Under the pieces are notes generated by a model. That model saw only the letters and a program-made list of their open reading frames with translations, was not told where the DNA came from and ran no database searches. Source: a virus. From it: a stretch of DNA of 61,509 bases. The translations under genes were made by a program, and so were the position numbers. The stretch lies in IMG/VR virus record IMGVR_UViG_3300036766_001627, positions 1 through 61,509 of that record. One strand, written 5' to 3'. Positions 1 to 8,230 of this stretch are shown here, piece after piece. The stretch's first letter is position 1. Each line of letters begins with the position of its first letter.

Positions 1-79
1 GAGGCCGGTTTGTAAGGCTTGTGAAAAGGAAAGGGATAAGAAAAGAAGAGCCAACGAATCCAGCGAGACTGCCAGTAAG
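1..79 (+). repeat. Terminal direct repeat, copy at left end
   Basis: Identical to 61431-61509. It lies inside the 156-bp coding repeat of the endonuclease gene, so the identity could reflect true circular closure or an assembly that stopped inside tandem repeats. Confidence 0.9.
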
Positions 80-502
80 AGTAAGATTTGCAAGGACTGT
101 GGGATAGAGAAGGACGTGGAGGAATTTAATAAGAACCTCTCCTGCGTGGGCGGAAGGAAGCCGGTTTGTAGGGCTTGTGAAAAGGAAAAGAGAAAAACTC
201 CAAGATCACAAATATCGCGTCTTTTAAGTAAGTACAACTGTTCCAAAGAAGAAGCTGAGAATTTTCATTCCAAAACCCATTGTGCAATATGTGGGTGTTT
301 GTTCGGACGGAAGGACAGAGAAAAACATTTTGACCACGACCACATAACCCAAAAATATCGGGACGCGCTTTGTAAAGGGTGTAACCTGGCGTTAGGAAAT
401 ATTAGAGATTCTCCCGAGACCGCAGAAGCCGTGAAACAATACCTCCGCCGACACTCCCCCGCCCCGCTTGATATTTCCGGCTCCGCTGCCTATAATTGCT
501 GA
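2..502 (+). CDS. Endonuclease VII-family HNH nuclease, C-terminal part (gene continues from 61195)
   Basis: The frame is open from base 2, so the 5' end is missing here. It joins in frame to 61195-61509 if the ends are merged (61509 to base 80), giving about 245 aa. Visible order: a Cys-rich ribbon (CKDCG...CRACE), a basic linker, then the nuclease core with THCAICG, HFDHDH, LCKGCN and LGNIRDSPE, the usual pattern of phage recombination endonuclease VII-type HNH enzymes: two CxxC zinc pairs around the catalytic His-Asp-His. Such enzymes cut branched or packaging-intermediate DNA. The position between large terminase and portal suits a packaging or resolving role, though a free-standing homing enzyme is possible. 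Confidence 0.8.
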   Translation, partial: RPVCKACEKERDKKRRANESSETASKSKICKDCGIEKDVEEFNKNLSCVGGRKPVCRACEKEKRKTPRSQISRLLSKYNCSKEEAENFHSKTHCAICGCLFGRKDREKHFDHDHITQKYRDALCKGCNLALGNIRDSPETAEAVKQYLRRHSPAPLDISGSAAYNC

Positions 503-517
503 GGAGAGCAATCCGTA

Positions 518-1981
518 ATGCCAGACATTGATCCCAACGATCCCAGCACTACCTCCAGCGCCTACGATCTCATGTCGCCACTCTGGGACAAGATAAATAC
601 CCTGCTTGGCGGCACGGAGGCCATGAGGGCCGCGGGAACAAAATTTACCAGCCAACACGATAAAGAAGGGGATGAAAGTTACAATGAGCGCCTCCACGCC
701 TCTGTTCTCCTGAACATGCTGGAGTTCACCCTAGACGGCTGGGTAAGCAAGCCCTTCGACCTACCTCTGCGGCTCGGCGACGATGTACCTGACGAGATCA
801 GGCAGCTCGCCGACGACATCGACCTCCAGGGCAACTCTCTGGATGTCTTCGCGCGAAACTGGTTCCGCGATGGGATGGCGAAGGGATTCAGCCACGTCCT
901 CGTGGAGTTCCCACGTCCCGATCCCCTACCTGACGGCCAGCCCCGCACTCTCGCCAACGACCGCGCTGACAACCTACGGCCCTACCTCGTCCACATCAAG
1001 CCGGAGAACCTGATCTTCGCCTACGCGGAGATAGTGAATGGTGTAGAACGTCTCACCCACGTCCGTATCCGCGAGGAGATAAAGCAGATGGTGGGCTTCG
1101 CGGAGCAGACGGTGTGTCGCATCAGAGTTATCGAGCCTGGCTTCGTGACGATCTACGAGGAGCAGGTAGACAAGCGGAACAACGATGCCCCGATCTGGGT
1201 GCCGGTGGATCAGTACGAATACAACCTGCCGTTCATCCCTCTCGTCACCTTCTACGCGAAGCGTGAGGGACTCATGCTGGGTAAGCCACCACTGGCCGAC
1301 CTCGCCGACCTTAATATCCGCCACTTCAACAGCACGGCGGACCAGATCAGTGTCCTCACGGTCGCTCGTTTCCCGATCATCTGCGCCAGCGGTGCGCAGC
1401 CCGAAGACACCAGCATGATTATTGGGCCAAAACGTTTCCTGCACAACCCCGATCCCAACGGCCACTTCTACTATCTCGAACACACGGGTGCTGCCATCGG
1501 CGCCGGCCGCCAGGAGCTTATAGACCTGGAGGAGACGATGGCGCAGTTCGGCGCCACGTTCCTCCGCCGCCGGGCCGGAGGAGCTTCGGCCACCGCGCGC
1601 GCCCTAGATAGCGCAGAGACCTCCAGCCCGCTTAGTGATATGGCGATCCGCTTCAGGGACGCACTGGAGCAGGCGATGTTTCTCTTCGCCCAGTGGCTGG
1701 GTCTCGACGACGGTGGCACATACACCATCACTACGGACTTTGGCCTCAGCGACGAGGGCGGCATAAGGCTACAGGCGATACTGGCAGCGAGGGCTGCCCG
1801 CGAGCTGAGTCACCAGTCTTACATCGCCGAGCTGCTCCGATACAACGTCCTGGGCGTAGAGTTTGATGTGGTTCAGAACGACGCGGAGATACAGGCGGAG
1901 CCGGCGCCTGTGGGTCCGCCAGCCCAGCCTCCGACGATCCGGCCTCAGAATCCGCAGGCTACAAGTGTACCTGCGATGTAG
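518..1981 (+). CDS. Portal protein
   Basis: 487 aa. Forms the dodecameric DNA channel at the capsid vertex and docks the terminase. Support comes from size, position (large terminase and HNH before it, scaffold and capsid after it) and sequence features typical of the DUF4055-like portal group: an N-terminal YNERLHASVLLNMLEFTLDGW segment, a central VKPENL-like region (HIKPENLIFAY), and a Pro-rich C-terminal tail. SD GAGGAG lies about 8 nt before the ATG. Family assignment is from memory of the group, so the fold subtype is less sure than the role. Confidence 0.75.
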   Translation: MPDIDPNDPSTTSSAYDLMSPLWDKINTLLGGTEAMRAAGTKFTSQHDKEGDESYNERLHASVLLNMLEFTLDGWVSKPFDLPLRLGDDVPDEIRQLADDIDLQGNSLDVFARNWFRDGMAKGFSHVLVEFPRPDPLPDGQPRTLANDRADNLRPYLVHIKPENLIFAYAEIVNGVERLTHVRIREEIKQMVGFAEQTVCRIRVIEPGFVTIYEEQVDKRNNDAPIWVPVDQYEYNLPFIPLVTFYAKREGLMLGKPPLADLADLNIRHFNSTADQISVLTVARFPIICASGAQPEDTSMIIGPKRFLHNPDPNGHFYYLEHTGAAIGAGRQELIDLEETMAQFGATFLRRRAGGASATARALDSAETSSPLSDMAIRFRDALEQAMFLFAQWLGLDDGGTYTITTDFGLSDEGGIRLQAILAARAARELSHQSYIAELLRYNVLGVEFDVVQNDAEIQAEPAPVGPPAQPPTIRPQNPQATSVPAM

Positions 1982-2014
1982 TCAAATTTTCTAGCACTTT
2001 TACTGGAGAGATTT

Positions 2015-2785
2015 ATGGAACTATACGACCCCACAGCGAACATAAAAGTCGCGGACATAAACACCGTGCCGGCGGACTTCCGCCCCATGTACAAGCAGGA
2101 AGCCGACGGCTTCGTCTTCGACGCGGAGAACCCCGTCGTGAAGTCGGCTATGTCTGTCATCGGGACGCTCAAGAAGACCAACGGAGTCATCCGCTCTGAG
2201 CGCGATGCGGCCACTAAGAACAAGATCGACTTCAGCCCGCTCGCCGACTATGGGCAGACGCCGACGGAGGTCGTGGCGGCCTTCCTAGCGCAGAAAGCGG
2301 AACTGGAGGCGCAGATCAAGAACGTCAACATCGACGACATCAAGAAGGGCGTGGGCAAGGAGTTTGAGAAGAAGCTGGTGCTGCGCGAGAAGCGAGAGGC
2401 GCAGCTCCAGAAACAGCTTCAGAAGACGCTCGTGAAGAACGGGTGCGCCGCGGCCCTCGCGGCCCAGAAGGGAAATATCAAGCTCCTCCTTCCCTACATG
2501 GAAGGCCAGGTGCAGCTTGTGGAGGAGAACGAGGAGTTCCACGCCCGTGTCGTCGATGATGCAGGCAAGGTCCGGTTCGGCGCCAACGGCCATATGACTC
2601 TTGACGAGCTTGCGGCCGAGTTCAAGGCCAACGCCGAGTTCGGTGCCTGCTTCGCGTCCGAGGCGCCCGCCGGCGGCGGCACGAAGCCAGGCACGACAAA
2701 CCAGGTGCCGGCGCCCCGTAACACTGCGGCTGCGACGATGACGGCAGAAGAAAAAATAAGAATGGGCCTGCTGAAAAAAGGCTGA
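2015..2785 (+). CDS. Putative capsid scaffolding protein
   Basis: 256 aa, highly charged and predicted helical. A coiled-coil stretch covers about residues 85-145 (many E/K/Q, KEFEKKLVLREKREAQL), followed by a Gly/Pro-rich linker and a basic C-terminus ending LLKKG. Scaffolds normally sit between portal and capsid genes, have this composition and bind the capsid through a basic C-terminal helix. No protease gene is visible nearby, so removal without proteolysis or by an unrecognised enzyme is possible. SD GGAG precedes the ATG. Confidence 0.6.
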   Translation: MELYDPTANIKVADINTVPADFRPMYKQEADGFVFDAENPVVKSAMSVIGTLKKTNGVIRSERDAATKNKIDFSPLADYGQTPTEVVAAFLAQKAELEAQIKNVNIDDIKKGVGKEFEKKLVLREKREAQLQKQLQKTLVKNGCAAALAAQKGNIKLLLPYMEGQVQLVEENEEFHARVVDDAGKVRFGANGHMTLDELAAEFKANAEFGACFASEAPAGGGTKPGTTNQVPAPRNTAAATMTAEEKIRMGLLKKG

Positions 2786-2867
2786 CGCCGAGTTGTTTTC
2801 ACCGGCCTAGTCAGTCCAGGCTGCGCAGATTGAACATCTGCGCAGCTTCTTTTTTCTGGAGCGAGCG

Positions 2868-3347
2868 ATGACGACGGAAGAAAAGAAGGAGAAACACAGA
2901 GAGTCCAGCAAGAGATGGAGAGAGCAAAACAGGGAAAGAATGAAAGAATGTCAAAGGCGGTGGAGAAAGAAAAACAAGAAAAGACTGAAAGAGGATAAAA
3001 AAACATGGTTGGAGAAGAACAGGGAAAGAGTAAAAAAGACAGACAGACTTTGTAAGATGAAACGAATCTATGGTTTGACTGAAGAAGGGTTCAACAGTTT
3101 GTTAGAAGTTCAACAAGGATGTTGTGCAATCTGTGGATGTGCGGAACCAAAAGGTAAAGGAAACTGGCATGTGGATCATAACCACGAGACAGGAGAAGTT
3201 CGTGGCCTGCTGTGTTCTCAGTGCAATCCCGGACTTGGAAAGTTCAAAGACAGTCCTTCCATTCTTCGGGCCGGCGCCGACTACATTGAAAACCCAACCA
3301 CAAAGAAGTTTCCTGGGATACTTGACATTATAGGACCTTCTGTCTAA
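2868..3347 (+). CDS. Endonuclease VII-family HNH nuclease, free-standing
   Basis: 159 aa. The N-terminal half is an extremely basic, Trp-containing helix (repeats such as WREQNRER, WRKKNKKR, WLEKNRER). The C-terminal half carries CCAICGC, WHVDHNHETG, LLCSQCNPGLG and FKDSPS, the same zinc and His-Asp-His framework as the gene crossing the window ends. It interrupts the scaffold-capsid pair and is richer in A than its neighbours, which suggests insertion as a homing-type element. The upstream spacer (2786-2867) contains the repeated words CTGCGCAGATTGAA and CATCTGCGCAG, a small hairpin. Confidence 0.78.
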   Translation: MTTEEKKEKHRESSKRWREQNRERMKECQRRWRKKNKKRLKEDKKTWLEKNRERVKKTDRLCKMKRIYGLTEEGFNSLLEVQQGCCAICGCAEPKGKGNWHVDHNHETGEVRGLLCSQCNPGLGKFKDSPSILRAGADYIENPTTKKFPGILDIIGPSV

Positions 3348-3348
3348 G

Positions 3349-3522
3349 ATGATTATGAAAGCCCGTTTTTTACGGGGTCTCCTGCTCTGCGAGGGAATCG
3401 TAGAACGAGAGATGTTGACCCGCCGAGGGATTCTGCGAGTTGCCGATGTGCTCCGCAAGGAGTGTGTTCCGGTACTCTTACAGGATTTCTCAGATGGCTT
3501 CCATAACTTTGGCAAATGCTGA
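3349..3522 (+). CDS. Possible 57-aa ORF overlapping the capsid start
   Basis: ATG at 3349, stop TGA 3520-3522, overlapping the capsid gene start in another frame. Codon third positions look coding in the middle (RGILRVADVLRKECVPVLLQ). It has only a weak SD (AGGA 13 nt upstream) and no recognised family. It may be a genuine small gene or an upstream ORF coupled to capsid translation. Confidence 0.25.
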   Translation: MIMKARFLRGLLLCEGIVEREMLTRRGILRVADVLRKECVPVLLQDFSDGFHNFGKC

Positions 3523-4414
3523 CAAACTTTCTCTACCCATGTTAATTCAGGGGGTTATTGAAAGCATAATTACCGTAAACCAGATGTTTGCGGTCCTGCC
3601 CTTCGAGGGCGTCGATGGCACCGCAATCTCCTACAACCGCGAGAAGGTCCTCGGCGACGCCCAGGCACTCGAAGTTGGTGGCACGATCACTGCGAACGCT
3701 CCCGCCGAATACGATAACGTGGCGAACGGTCTCACAACCCTCATCGCCGATGCTGATGTGAACGGTCTAGTCGAAGCGACCCTGTCGGCTGAGAACGATC
3801 AGCGTTCCGCGGCTATCGCCAGCAAGGCGAAGACAATCGGCCGCCTCTACCAAGGTATGCTCATCAACGGCGACGGCACCGGCAACAGCTTCGCTGGTCT
3901 GACCGAGCTGTGTGCGGACTCGCAGAAGGTTGATACTACGGCGAACGGCGCAGCCCTGTCGTTCCCTATCCTCGACAGCCTGATCTCTCTGGTCGTGGAC
4001 AAGGATGGCGTCGTTGACTACTTCGCTATGAACACGCGGACTATCAACCAATATTTCTCTTTGCTCCGCGGCCTGAACGGTGCCTCGATCAATGAGACTG
4101 TCGAGCTGCCTGATGGCAAAACCCGCGTTCCTCACTACCGGAATGTGCCGATCCTTAGGAACGACTACATCTCGACGAACGTGACGAAAGGTACAAGCAC
4201 CCTGACCAGTTCGGTCTTCGCCGGCACGCTGTCCGACGGCACCCGCAAGACGGGTCTGTCGGGTCTGACGGCCCGCAAGGCCGCGGGTATCCAGGTCATT
4301 GACGTTGGTGAGAAAGAGACGACCGACGACCACCGCTGGCGCATCAAGTGGTACTGCGGCCTGGCGCTCTTCTCTGAGAAGGGTCTCTCACTCGCCGACG
4401 GCATCACTGCCTAA
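3494..4414 (+). CDS. Major capsid protein (HK97-like fold expected)
   Basis: 306 aa from ATG 3494. A longer in-frame start at 3440 would add 18 residues unlike capsid sequence, and AGGA lies about 8 nt before 3494. Builds the icosahedral head. The N-terminus MASITLANADKLSLP followed by ITVNQMFAVLPFEGVDGTAI, the central GMLINGDGTGNSFAGL loop and the C-terminal KWYCGLALFSEKGLSLADGI match the group of small HK97-fold capsid proteins in which a G(D/N)GxxNxFxGL loop is conserved. It follows the scaffold and precedes two paralogous head proteins. Confidence 0.75.
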   Translation: MASITLANADKLSLPMLIQGVIESIITVNQMFAVLPFEGVDGTAISYNREKVLGDAQALEVGGTITANAPAEYDNVANGLTTLIADADVNGLVEATLSAENDQRSAAIASKAKTIGRLYQGMLINGDGTGNSFAGLTELCADSQKVDTTANGAALSFPILDSLISLVVDKDGVVDYFAMNTRTINQYFSLLRGLNGASINETVELPDGKTRVPHYRNVPILRNDYISTNVTKGTSTLTSSVFAGTLSDGTRKTGLSGLTARKAAGIQVIDVGEKETTDDHRWRIKWYCGLALFSEKGLSLADGITA

Positions 4415-4498
4415 GAGGCTTTTGATCTTGTGAATCCGCGGGCGGTGGCTGTGCCGCCGCCCGCTCTTTAGAATTTCTAGTGAAGTAAGGACATAAAC

Positions 4499-5077
4499 AT
4501 GGCCGCTACCCCCTATCTCGTGACTATCGACCGCAACAGTCAGTCCCCTCGTAAGAATGGAGTGGATGCGGCTGTTGTGGTCGCGGAAAACTCTACCGAG
4601 GCCAAGCAGATGGCAGCCTCTGTTCTGGACGGCGAAGGAAACGCACCCTGGACCGCCGCCACCGCGACGGCGCTCGCCGCGGCCGCCAACCTGGACGGCT
4701 TCGTGATGAATGTCCAAATCTTTCACCCCACAACTAATGCCCGCGTTGCTAACGCGAGCTTCACGGGTGTCAGCGGCGCCACCATCGACACCATCGGTAC
4801 CGGGATCGCCGCAGCGCTCAACGCTCTCAGTAACATAGCCGGCGCGGCCTACAACACTGGCACGAATGTTCTGACGGTGGCGGAGACTACCGATGCTCTG
4901 GGCGACCACACCTTCGTTATCTCCCTGCGGCCACCCACGGCGACGCACGCTGATCCGCAGAACCTGACGAGCTGGTTCACCAGCCACGTCGATGGCGGCG
5001 TCGGCTCGGCCGCCCTGGCTGTGACGCTGGCCGCCCTGTCCTTCCCGAAGGTCTTCGGGATGCTGAAGCAGGTTTAA
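4499..5077 (+). CDS. Putative head-associated protein, paralogue 1
   Basis: 192 aa, Ala/Thr-rich, probably beta-rich. Not recognised by family. Clear paralogue of the next gene: both have V..R....P..NGV.A.VV.A.S..EA, an APW/PVWAAAT segment, a V.VSG..G....T...T.IAAAL-like middle and a DALGD.....I...PPT motif. Position immediately after the capsid gene and high likely expression (strong SD AAGGA) fit a decoration or head-stabilising protein; this is inference from gene order. Confidence 0.5.
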   Translation: MAATPYLVTIDRNSQSPRKNGVDAAVVVAENSTEAKQMAASVLDGEGNAPWTAATATALAAAANLDGFVMNVQIFHPTTNARVANASFTGVSGATIDTIGTGIAAALNALSNIAGAAYNTGTNVLTVAETTDALGDHTFVISLRPPTATHADPQNLTSWFTSHVDGGVGSAALAVTLAALSFPKVFGMLKQV

Positions 5078-5122
5078 GCTGAGGTTTTGTCTTAGTTCTG
5101 AACGAAACAATCAAGGAGTAAT

Positions 5123-5692
5123 ATGAGTGTTGGAATTCACAGAGTTGCGGCCGATCCGAACAGCGCGGTCCCGTTCTTCAACGGAGTCAACGCGCAGGTG
5201 GTTCAGGCCAACTCTTCTGCTGAGGCCGTGGCTCTGGCGCAGGCATCCCAGGACGGCGACATCGACCCCGTGTGGGCCGCAGCCACCGTGGACAACCTTC
5301 CCGATGTTCCCGATCTGACCAACTGGGTTGTTCGGGTTCAGGTCAACACAAGCACTGCGACTGATGTGAGCGTGTCGGGTGTTGCCGGGGATTCGCTGAC
5401 TGATCTTCTGACGAATGTGGCCTCGGCCCTCGTGGCCGCGAACCACGGCACAGACCACGCGGCCTTTGCCACAGACACACTGACTGTCGCATCGGCTGGT
5501 GATGCACTGGGCGATAAGATCGTGACAATTACCGTGACGCCTCCGACCGGCCTATTTCTGACCTCATACACTTGGGTTCAGACAGATGTTGTCGGGACCA
5601 TCACGGACGGCGGCTCTAGCGGTTCTGCTCTTACGGTTGCGTTTGATATGACGTGGGTTTATCCCGCGCGTATTCTTGGATACAAGCAGTAA
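5123..5692 (+). CDS. Putative head-associated protein, paralogue 2
   Basis: 189 aa, tandem duplicate of the preceding gene with strong divergence but the same order of motifs (FFNGVNAQVVQANSSAEAV, DALGDKIVTITVTPPTG). SD AAGGAG is 5 nt before the ATG. Its stop overlaps the next start (TAATG at 5690-5694). The pair may form mixed decoration complexes or one may have moved to a different virion site. Confidence 0.5.
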   Translation: MSVGIHRVAADPNSAVPFFNGVNAQVVQANSSAEAVALAQASQDGDIDPVWAAATVDNLPDVPDLTNWVVRVQVNTSTATDVSVSGVAGDSLTDLLTNVASALVAANHGTDHAAFATDTLTVASAGDALGDKIVTITVTPPTGLFLTSYTWVQTDVVGTITDGGSSGSALTVAFDMTWVYPARILGYKQ

Positions 5693-5904
5693 TGGCATCC
5701 GTTCGGTTCAAGAGACTCAGCAGCAGCACGGACAACACCCGGTACAGTGCGGAGTTTCTGAGATCGAACAAGGGACTACCTGTCTTCGAGAAGCAGAGAA
5801 CTGCGCGTGAGATGACAACCCCTACCAAGGGCAGGCCGAACAACTATCCTCGCGGGACGGATCGACGGGGCGATGAGTCGGCGAACAATCAAGATAGAGG
5901 ATAA
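5692..5904 (+). CDS. Small hypothetical protein in head-tail operon
   Basis: 70 aa from ATG 5692, which overlaps the preceding stop (TAATG). Charged, with a disordered, Arg/Asn-rich C-terminus (RGTDRRGDESANNQDRG). No family recognised. Translational coupling to the preceding head gene suggests a virion-assembly role. Confidence 0.5.
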   Translation: MASVRFKRLSSSTDNTRYSAEFLRSNKGLPVFEKQRTAREMTTPTKGRPNNYPRGTDRRGDESANNQDRG

Positions 5905-5905
5905 C

Positions 5906-6121
5906 ATGGCACGAAAAGCAAAACTCGGATCAGGGAAACGCTTCGCGGCCGTCGAGGCCGCGGCTGCTCGCAGTGGTGCTAAAAATCCCGCCGCTGTCGC
6001 GGCGGCGGCCGGTCGTGCGAAGTTTGGAAACAAACGCTTCGCAGCTTTGTTTGCGATGGGCCGACACCGCGCCGCGTTGGCACGCCACCACGGCAATGCG
6101 GGCAACCCGCGGAGTTTCTGA
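5906..6121 (+). CDS. Small basic Ala-rich protein
   Basis: 71 aa from ATG 5906 (GAGG 5 nt upstream); an upstream ATG at 5873 would overlap the previous gene. Very Ala/Arg/Lys-rich (RSGAKNPAAVAAAAGRAKFG), resembling small basic proteins that many phages carry near the connector genes. May bind DNA or act in packaging; function unknown. Confidence 0.55.
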   Translation: MARKAKLGSGKRFAAVEAAAARSGAKNPAAVAAAAGRAKFGNKRFAALFAMGRHRAALARHHGNAGNPRSF

Positions 6122-6249
6122 TGGGTGCGAAGATGAAGTCCAAGAAGCAGGTTGCATACCTGCTTAGTAGTGCCAGTCCCCTCACGGTCGTGCAGAAGAG
6201 CAAGCTCATCCACGAACTGCACAGGGGAAAAGTAAAGATCAAGAGGTAA
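6121..6249 (+). CDS. Small basic hypothetical protein (42 aa)
   Basis: ATG at 6121 overlaps the preceding stop (TGATG), with stop TAA 6247-6249. Sequence begins MGAKMKSKKQVAYLLSS and ends HRGKVKIKR: a strongly basic helix. Four-nt overlap and 4-nt spacing to the next gene place it firmly in the operon. Function unknown. Confidence 0.55.
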   Translation: MGAKMKSKKQVAYLLSSASPLTVVQKSKLIHELHRGKVKIKR

Positions 6250-6253
6250 AGTC

Positions 6254-6880
6254 ATGGCCTTCATCGCAGAAGACGGATCGGGCCTGACGAACGCGAACAG
6301 CTATATCGACCTGGTCTTCGCCACCGCCTACCACACCGACCTGAACCATGTCTCGTGGAACAACCTGAGTTCCGCGGACCAGGAGTTCTCATGCACAGCG
6401 GCCTCCTTCTACATTGATAAGAGATTCGGGCGCCGATTCCGTGGGACCAGGGTGAGGAAGACCCAGGCTCTCCAGTGGCCTCGTATCTCCGCCTACGACA
6501 ACGACGGATTTGTGCTGAGTCAGATTCCTCTCGATCTACGGCGAGCAACTGCTGAATATGCTCTCAGGGTTGCCCTTTACAAAGAGCTGGCGCCGGACCC
6601 AGTGCTCTCAGTGCCCCAGCAGGACTTCTCTGGTTCTGATCTGCCAACCGTAGCAACGGAGCAATCCGAGGGTCTTATCTCCAGCAAGACAGATGTCGTG
6701 TTCGGCGCCGTGGAGGAGTCTGTCTCTTACCGTAGCCCCGGTAGTCAGTCGGGCCTCGACACGGGCAAGAACTCGCAGAGTTCACTCGTCACCACCAGCA
6801 ACATCCCCGAGTATCCCGCCGCGGACCTCTGGATCGAGAACCTGCTGCGTACTCGCAGCCACATCATCAATCGAGGATAG
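6254..6880 (+). CDS. Head-tail connector/adaptor protein (DnaT-like annotated family)
   Basis: 208 aa. The N-terminal pattern GLTNANSYIDL..A.AYH..LNHVSW, SFYIDKRF, RKTQALQWPR and QIPLDLRRATAEYALR is the hallmark of phage proteins often labelled putative DnaT-like ssDNA-binding proteins that occupy the head-tail connector position. It likely forms the ring beneath the portal; a DNA-binding role is doubtful in this context. Confidence 0.65.
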   Translation: MAFIAEDGSGLTNANSYIDLVFATAYHTDLNHVSWNNLSSADQEFSCTAASFYIDKRFGRRFRGTRVRKTQALQWPRISAYDNDGFVLSQIPLDLRRATAEYALRVALYKELAPDPVLSVPQQDFSGSDLPTVATEQSEGLISSKTDVVFGAVEESVSYRSPGSQSGLDTGKNSQSSLVTTSNIPEYPAADLWIENLLRTRSHIINRG

Positions 6881-6881
6881 A

Positions 6882-7781
6882 GTGCCCAACTATCCGAAAC
6901 TTGCAGAGGTGGCGAAGAAGCTCATAGAGAAGTCTGGACGTACAGTCACACTCCGTAGACTGTCGGAGACACCCGCTGATCCAACGAAGCCCTGGCGGAA
7001 TACGAACAGCACAGTCGTTGAGATGAGCATGATCGCAGTCATGTTGGATGGCCAGTATGTTGATGGCGCCGACGACCTTGTTCGTCGCGGGATGCGGGAG
7101 GCCGTGGTCGCGGCGAAGTCCGCCCGATCCGCCCGCAGCAAGCTACTCCATGCAGAAGTAGGTGTGGGGGGCGCCGGCTACAGTGTCGCGGACATCGTAA
7201 CACTTGCGGGCGGCACAAGTACCACTTCGGCCACGATCACTGTGCAGACAGTGGATGGGCTGGGCGCGGTCCTCACGTTCTCCGTGACTGATCCGGGTGT
7301 CTTCGTCACGTTGTCTTCCGCCTTGACTGCGGCTAGTGTTGCGCCGCCCGGAGGAACAGGCCTCGTGCTGAAGAACGCCGTCTTCGCCGCCACGGACCTG
7401 ACGCAGTTCGAGCTTCGTTCCCTCGTCCTCGACGCCGCCGGCGCCAGCTATAGCGTCGATGATATCATCACGCTCGCCGGAGGCGCTGCGATCACGCCCG
7501 CGACAGTGAAGGTACTCTCCGTGGGTGGAGGCGGCTCTATCGGAATATTCAGCATCCTCGATCCGGGCCTCTACCTGACGACGGCCCCCAATCTGACTCA
7601 GGCGGGTGTCGCACCACCCGGTGGAAGTGGGGCCACGTTCAAGTCCGCCACCTTCAGTGTGCTCGATCTGACGCAGTTCGACGAACTCGTGGATGGGACG
7701 GAGACATGGAAGATAGACCAGATCATCCGTGTGGCGCCCGGTTCTGAAGACTTGGTCTGGAGATTCAGGCTAAGGAAGTAA
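6882..7781 (+). CDS. Head closure / tail attachment-like protein with two inserted Gly-rich modules
   Basis: 299 aa from GTG 6882 (GAGG about 7 nt upstream, TAG of previous gene adjacent). About residues 1-85 plus the last 30 (WKIDQIIRVAPGSEDLVW) look like a small head-completion protein. Between them sit two tandem copies (about residues 89-165 and 172-250) of a module with GxGYSxxDIxTLAGG, (A/S)xIxVxxVxG, a DPGxF/Y turn, LTxAxVAPPGGxG and DLTQF. The same module occurs in the tail tube and tip genes. Modules of this kind usually decorate virion surfaces. Confidence 0.55.
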   Translation: MPNYPKLAEVAKKLIEKSGRTVTLRRLSETPADPTKPWRNTNSTVVEMSMIAVMLDGQYVDGADDLVRRGMREAVVAAKSARSARSKLLHAEVGVGGAGYSVADIVTLAGGTSTTSATITVQTVDGLGAVLTFSVTDPGVFVTLSSALTAASVAPPGGTGLVLKNAVFAATDLTQFELRSLVLDAAGASYSVDDIITLAGGAAITPATVKVLSVGGGGSIGIFSILDPGLYLTTAPNLTQAGVAPPGGSGATFKSATFSVLDLTQFDELVDGTETWKIDQIIRVAPGSEDLVWRFRLRK

Positions 7782-7782
7782 C

Positions 7783-8217
7783 ATGCCGCTTACGATAACC
7801 CAAGCCCGAGACGAAATCCTCGGTGTCCTCAAGTCCGCCATCGACGGGAGCAATTCGTACAAAAATACCCCCATCGTCTACGACGATGCCGAGGAGAGCA
7901 TCCCCACGGACGTGCGGACCTCCTGGATCAGAGCCACGATGAGGCACGCTACGGGCGTTCAGGCTACACTGGGAGCTGCTTCGGGCAAGGCCCGCTACAA
8001 CAGGACAGGCACACTGGCTGTCCAGGTATTTACGCCCCTGTCCGGTGGGAACGTGACTTCAGATGCTTTGGCCACTATAATCTTGCAGGCATACCAGAAC
8101 GCCCCTTCTGTGGGCGGTGCCTGGTACAGTCGGTTCGACTTCAAGGAGCTGGGACGAGATCGAGGATGGAATCTGACTCTCGTGCTGATTAGTTTCGACT
8201 ACGACGAGTTGGTTTGA
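7783..8217 (+). CDS. Tail terminator / tail completion protein
   Basis: 144 aa. The N-terminal ITQARDEILGVLKSAID helix, the central RYNRTGTLAVQVFTPL strand and the C-terminal RDRGWNLTLVLISFDYDE strand fit the small tail-terminator class (lambda gpU-like and DUF4128-like) that caps the tail tube. Position directly before the tail tube gene supports this. Confidence 0.55.
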   Translation: MPLTITQARDEILGVLKSAIDGSNSYKNTPIVYDDAEESIPTDVRTSWIRATMRHATGVQATLGAASGKARYNRTGTLAVQVFTPLSGGNVTSDALATIILQAYQNAPSVGGAWYSRFDFKELGRDRGWNLTLVLISFDYDELV

Positions 8218-8230
8218 CGAGGACACGAAG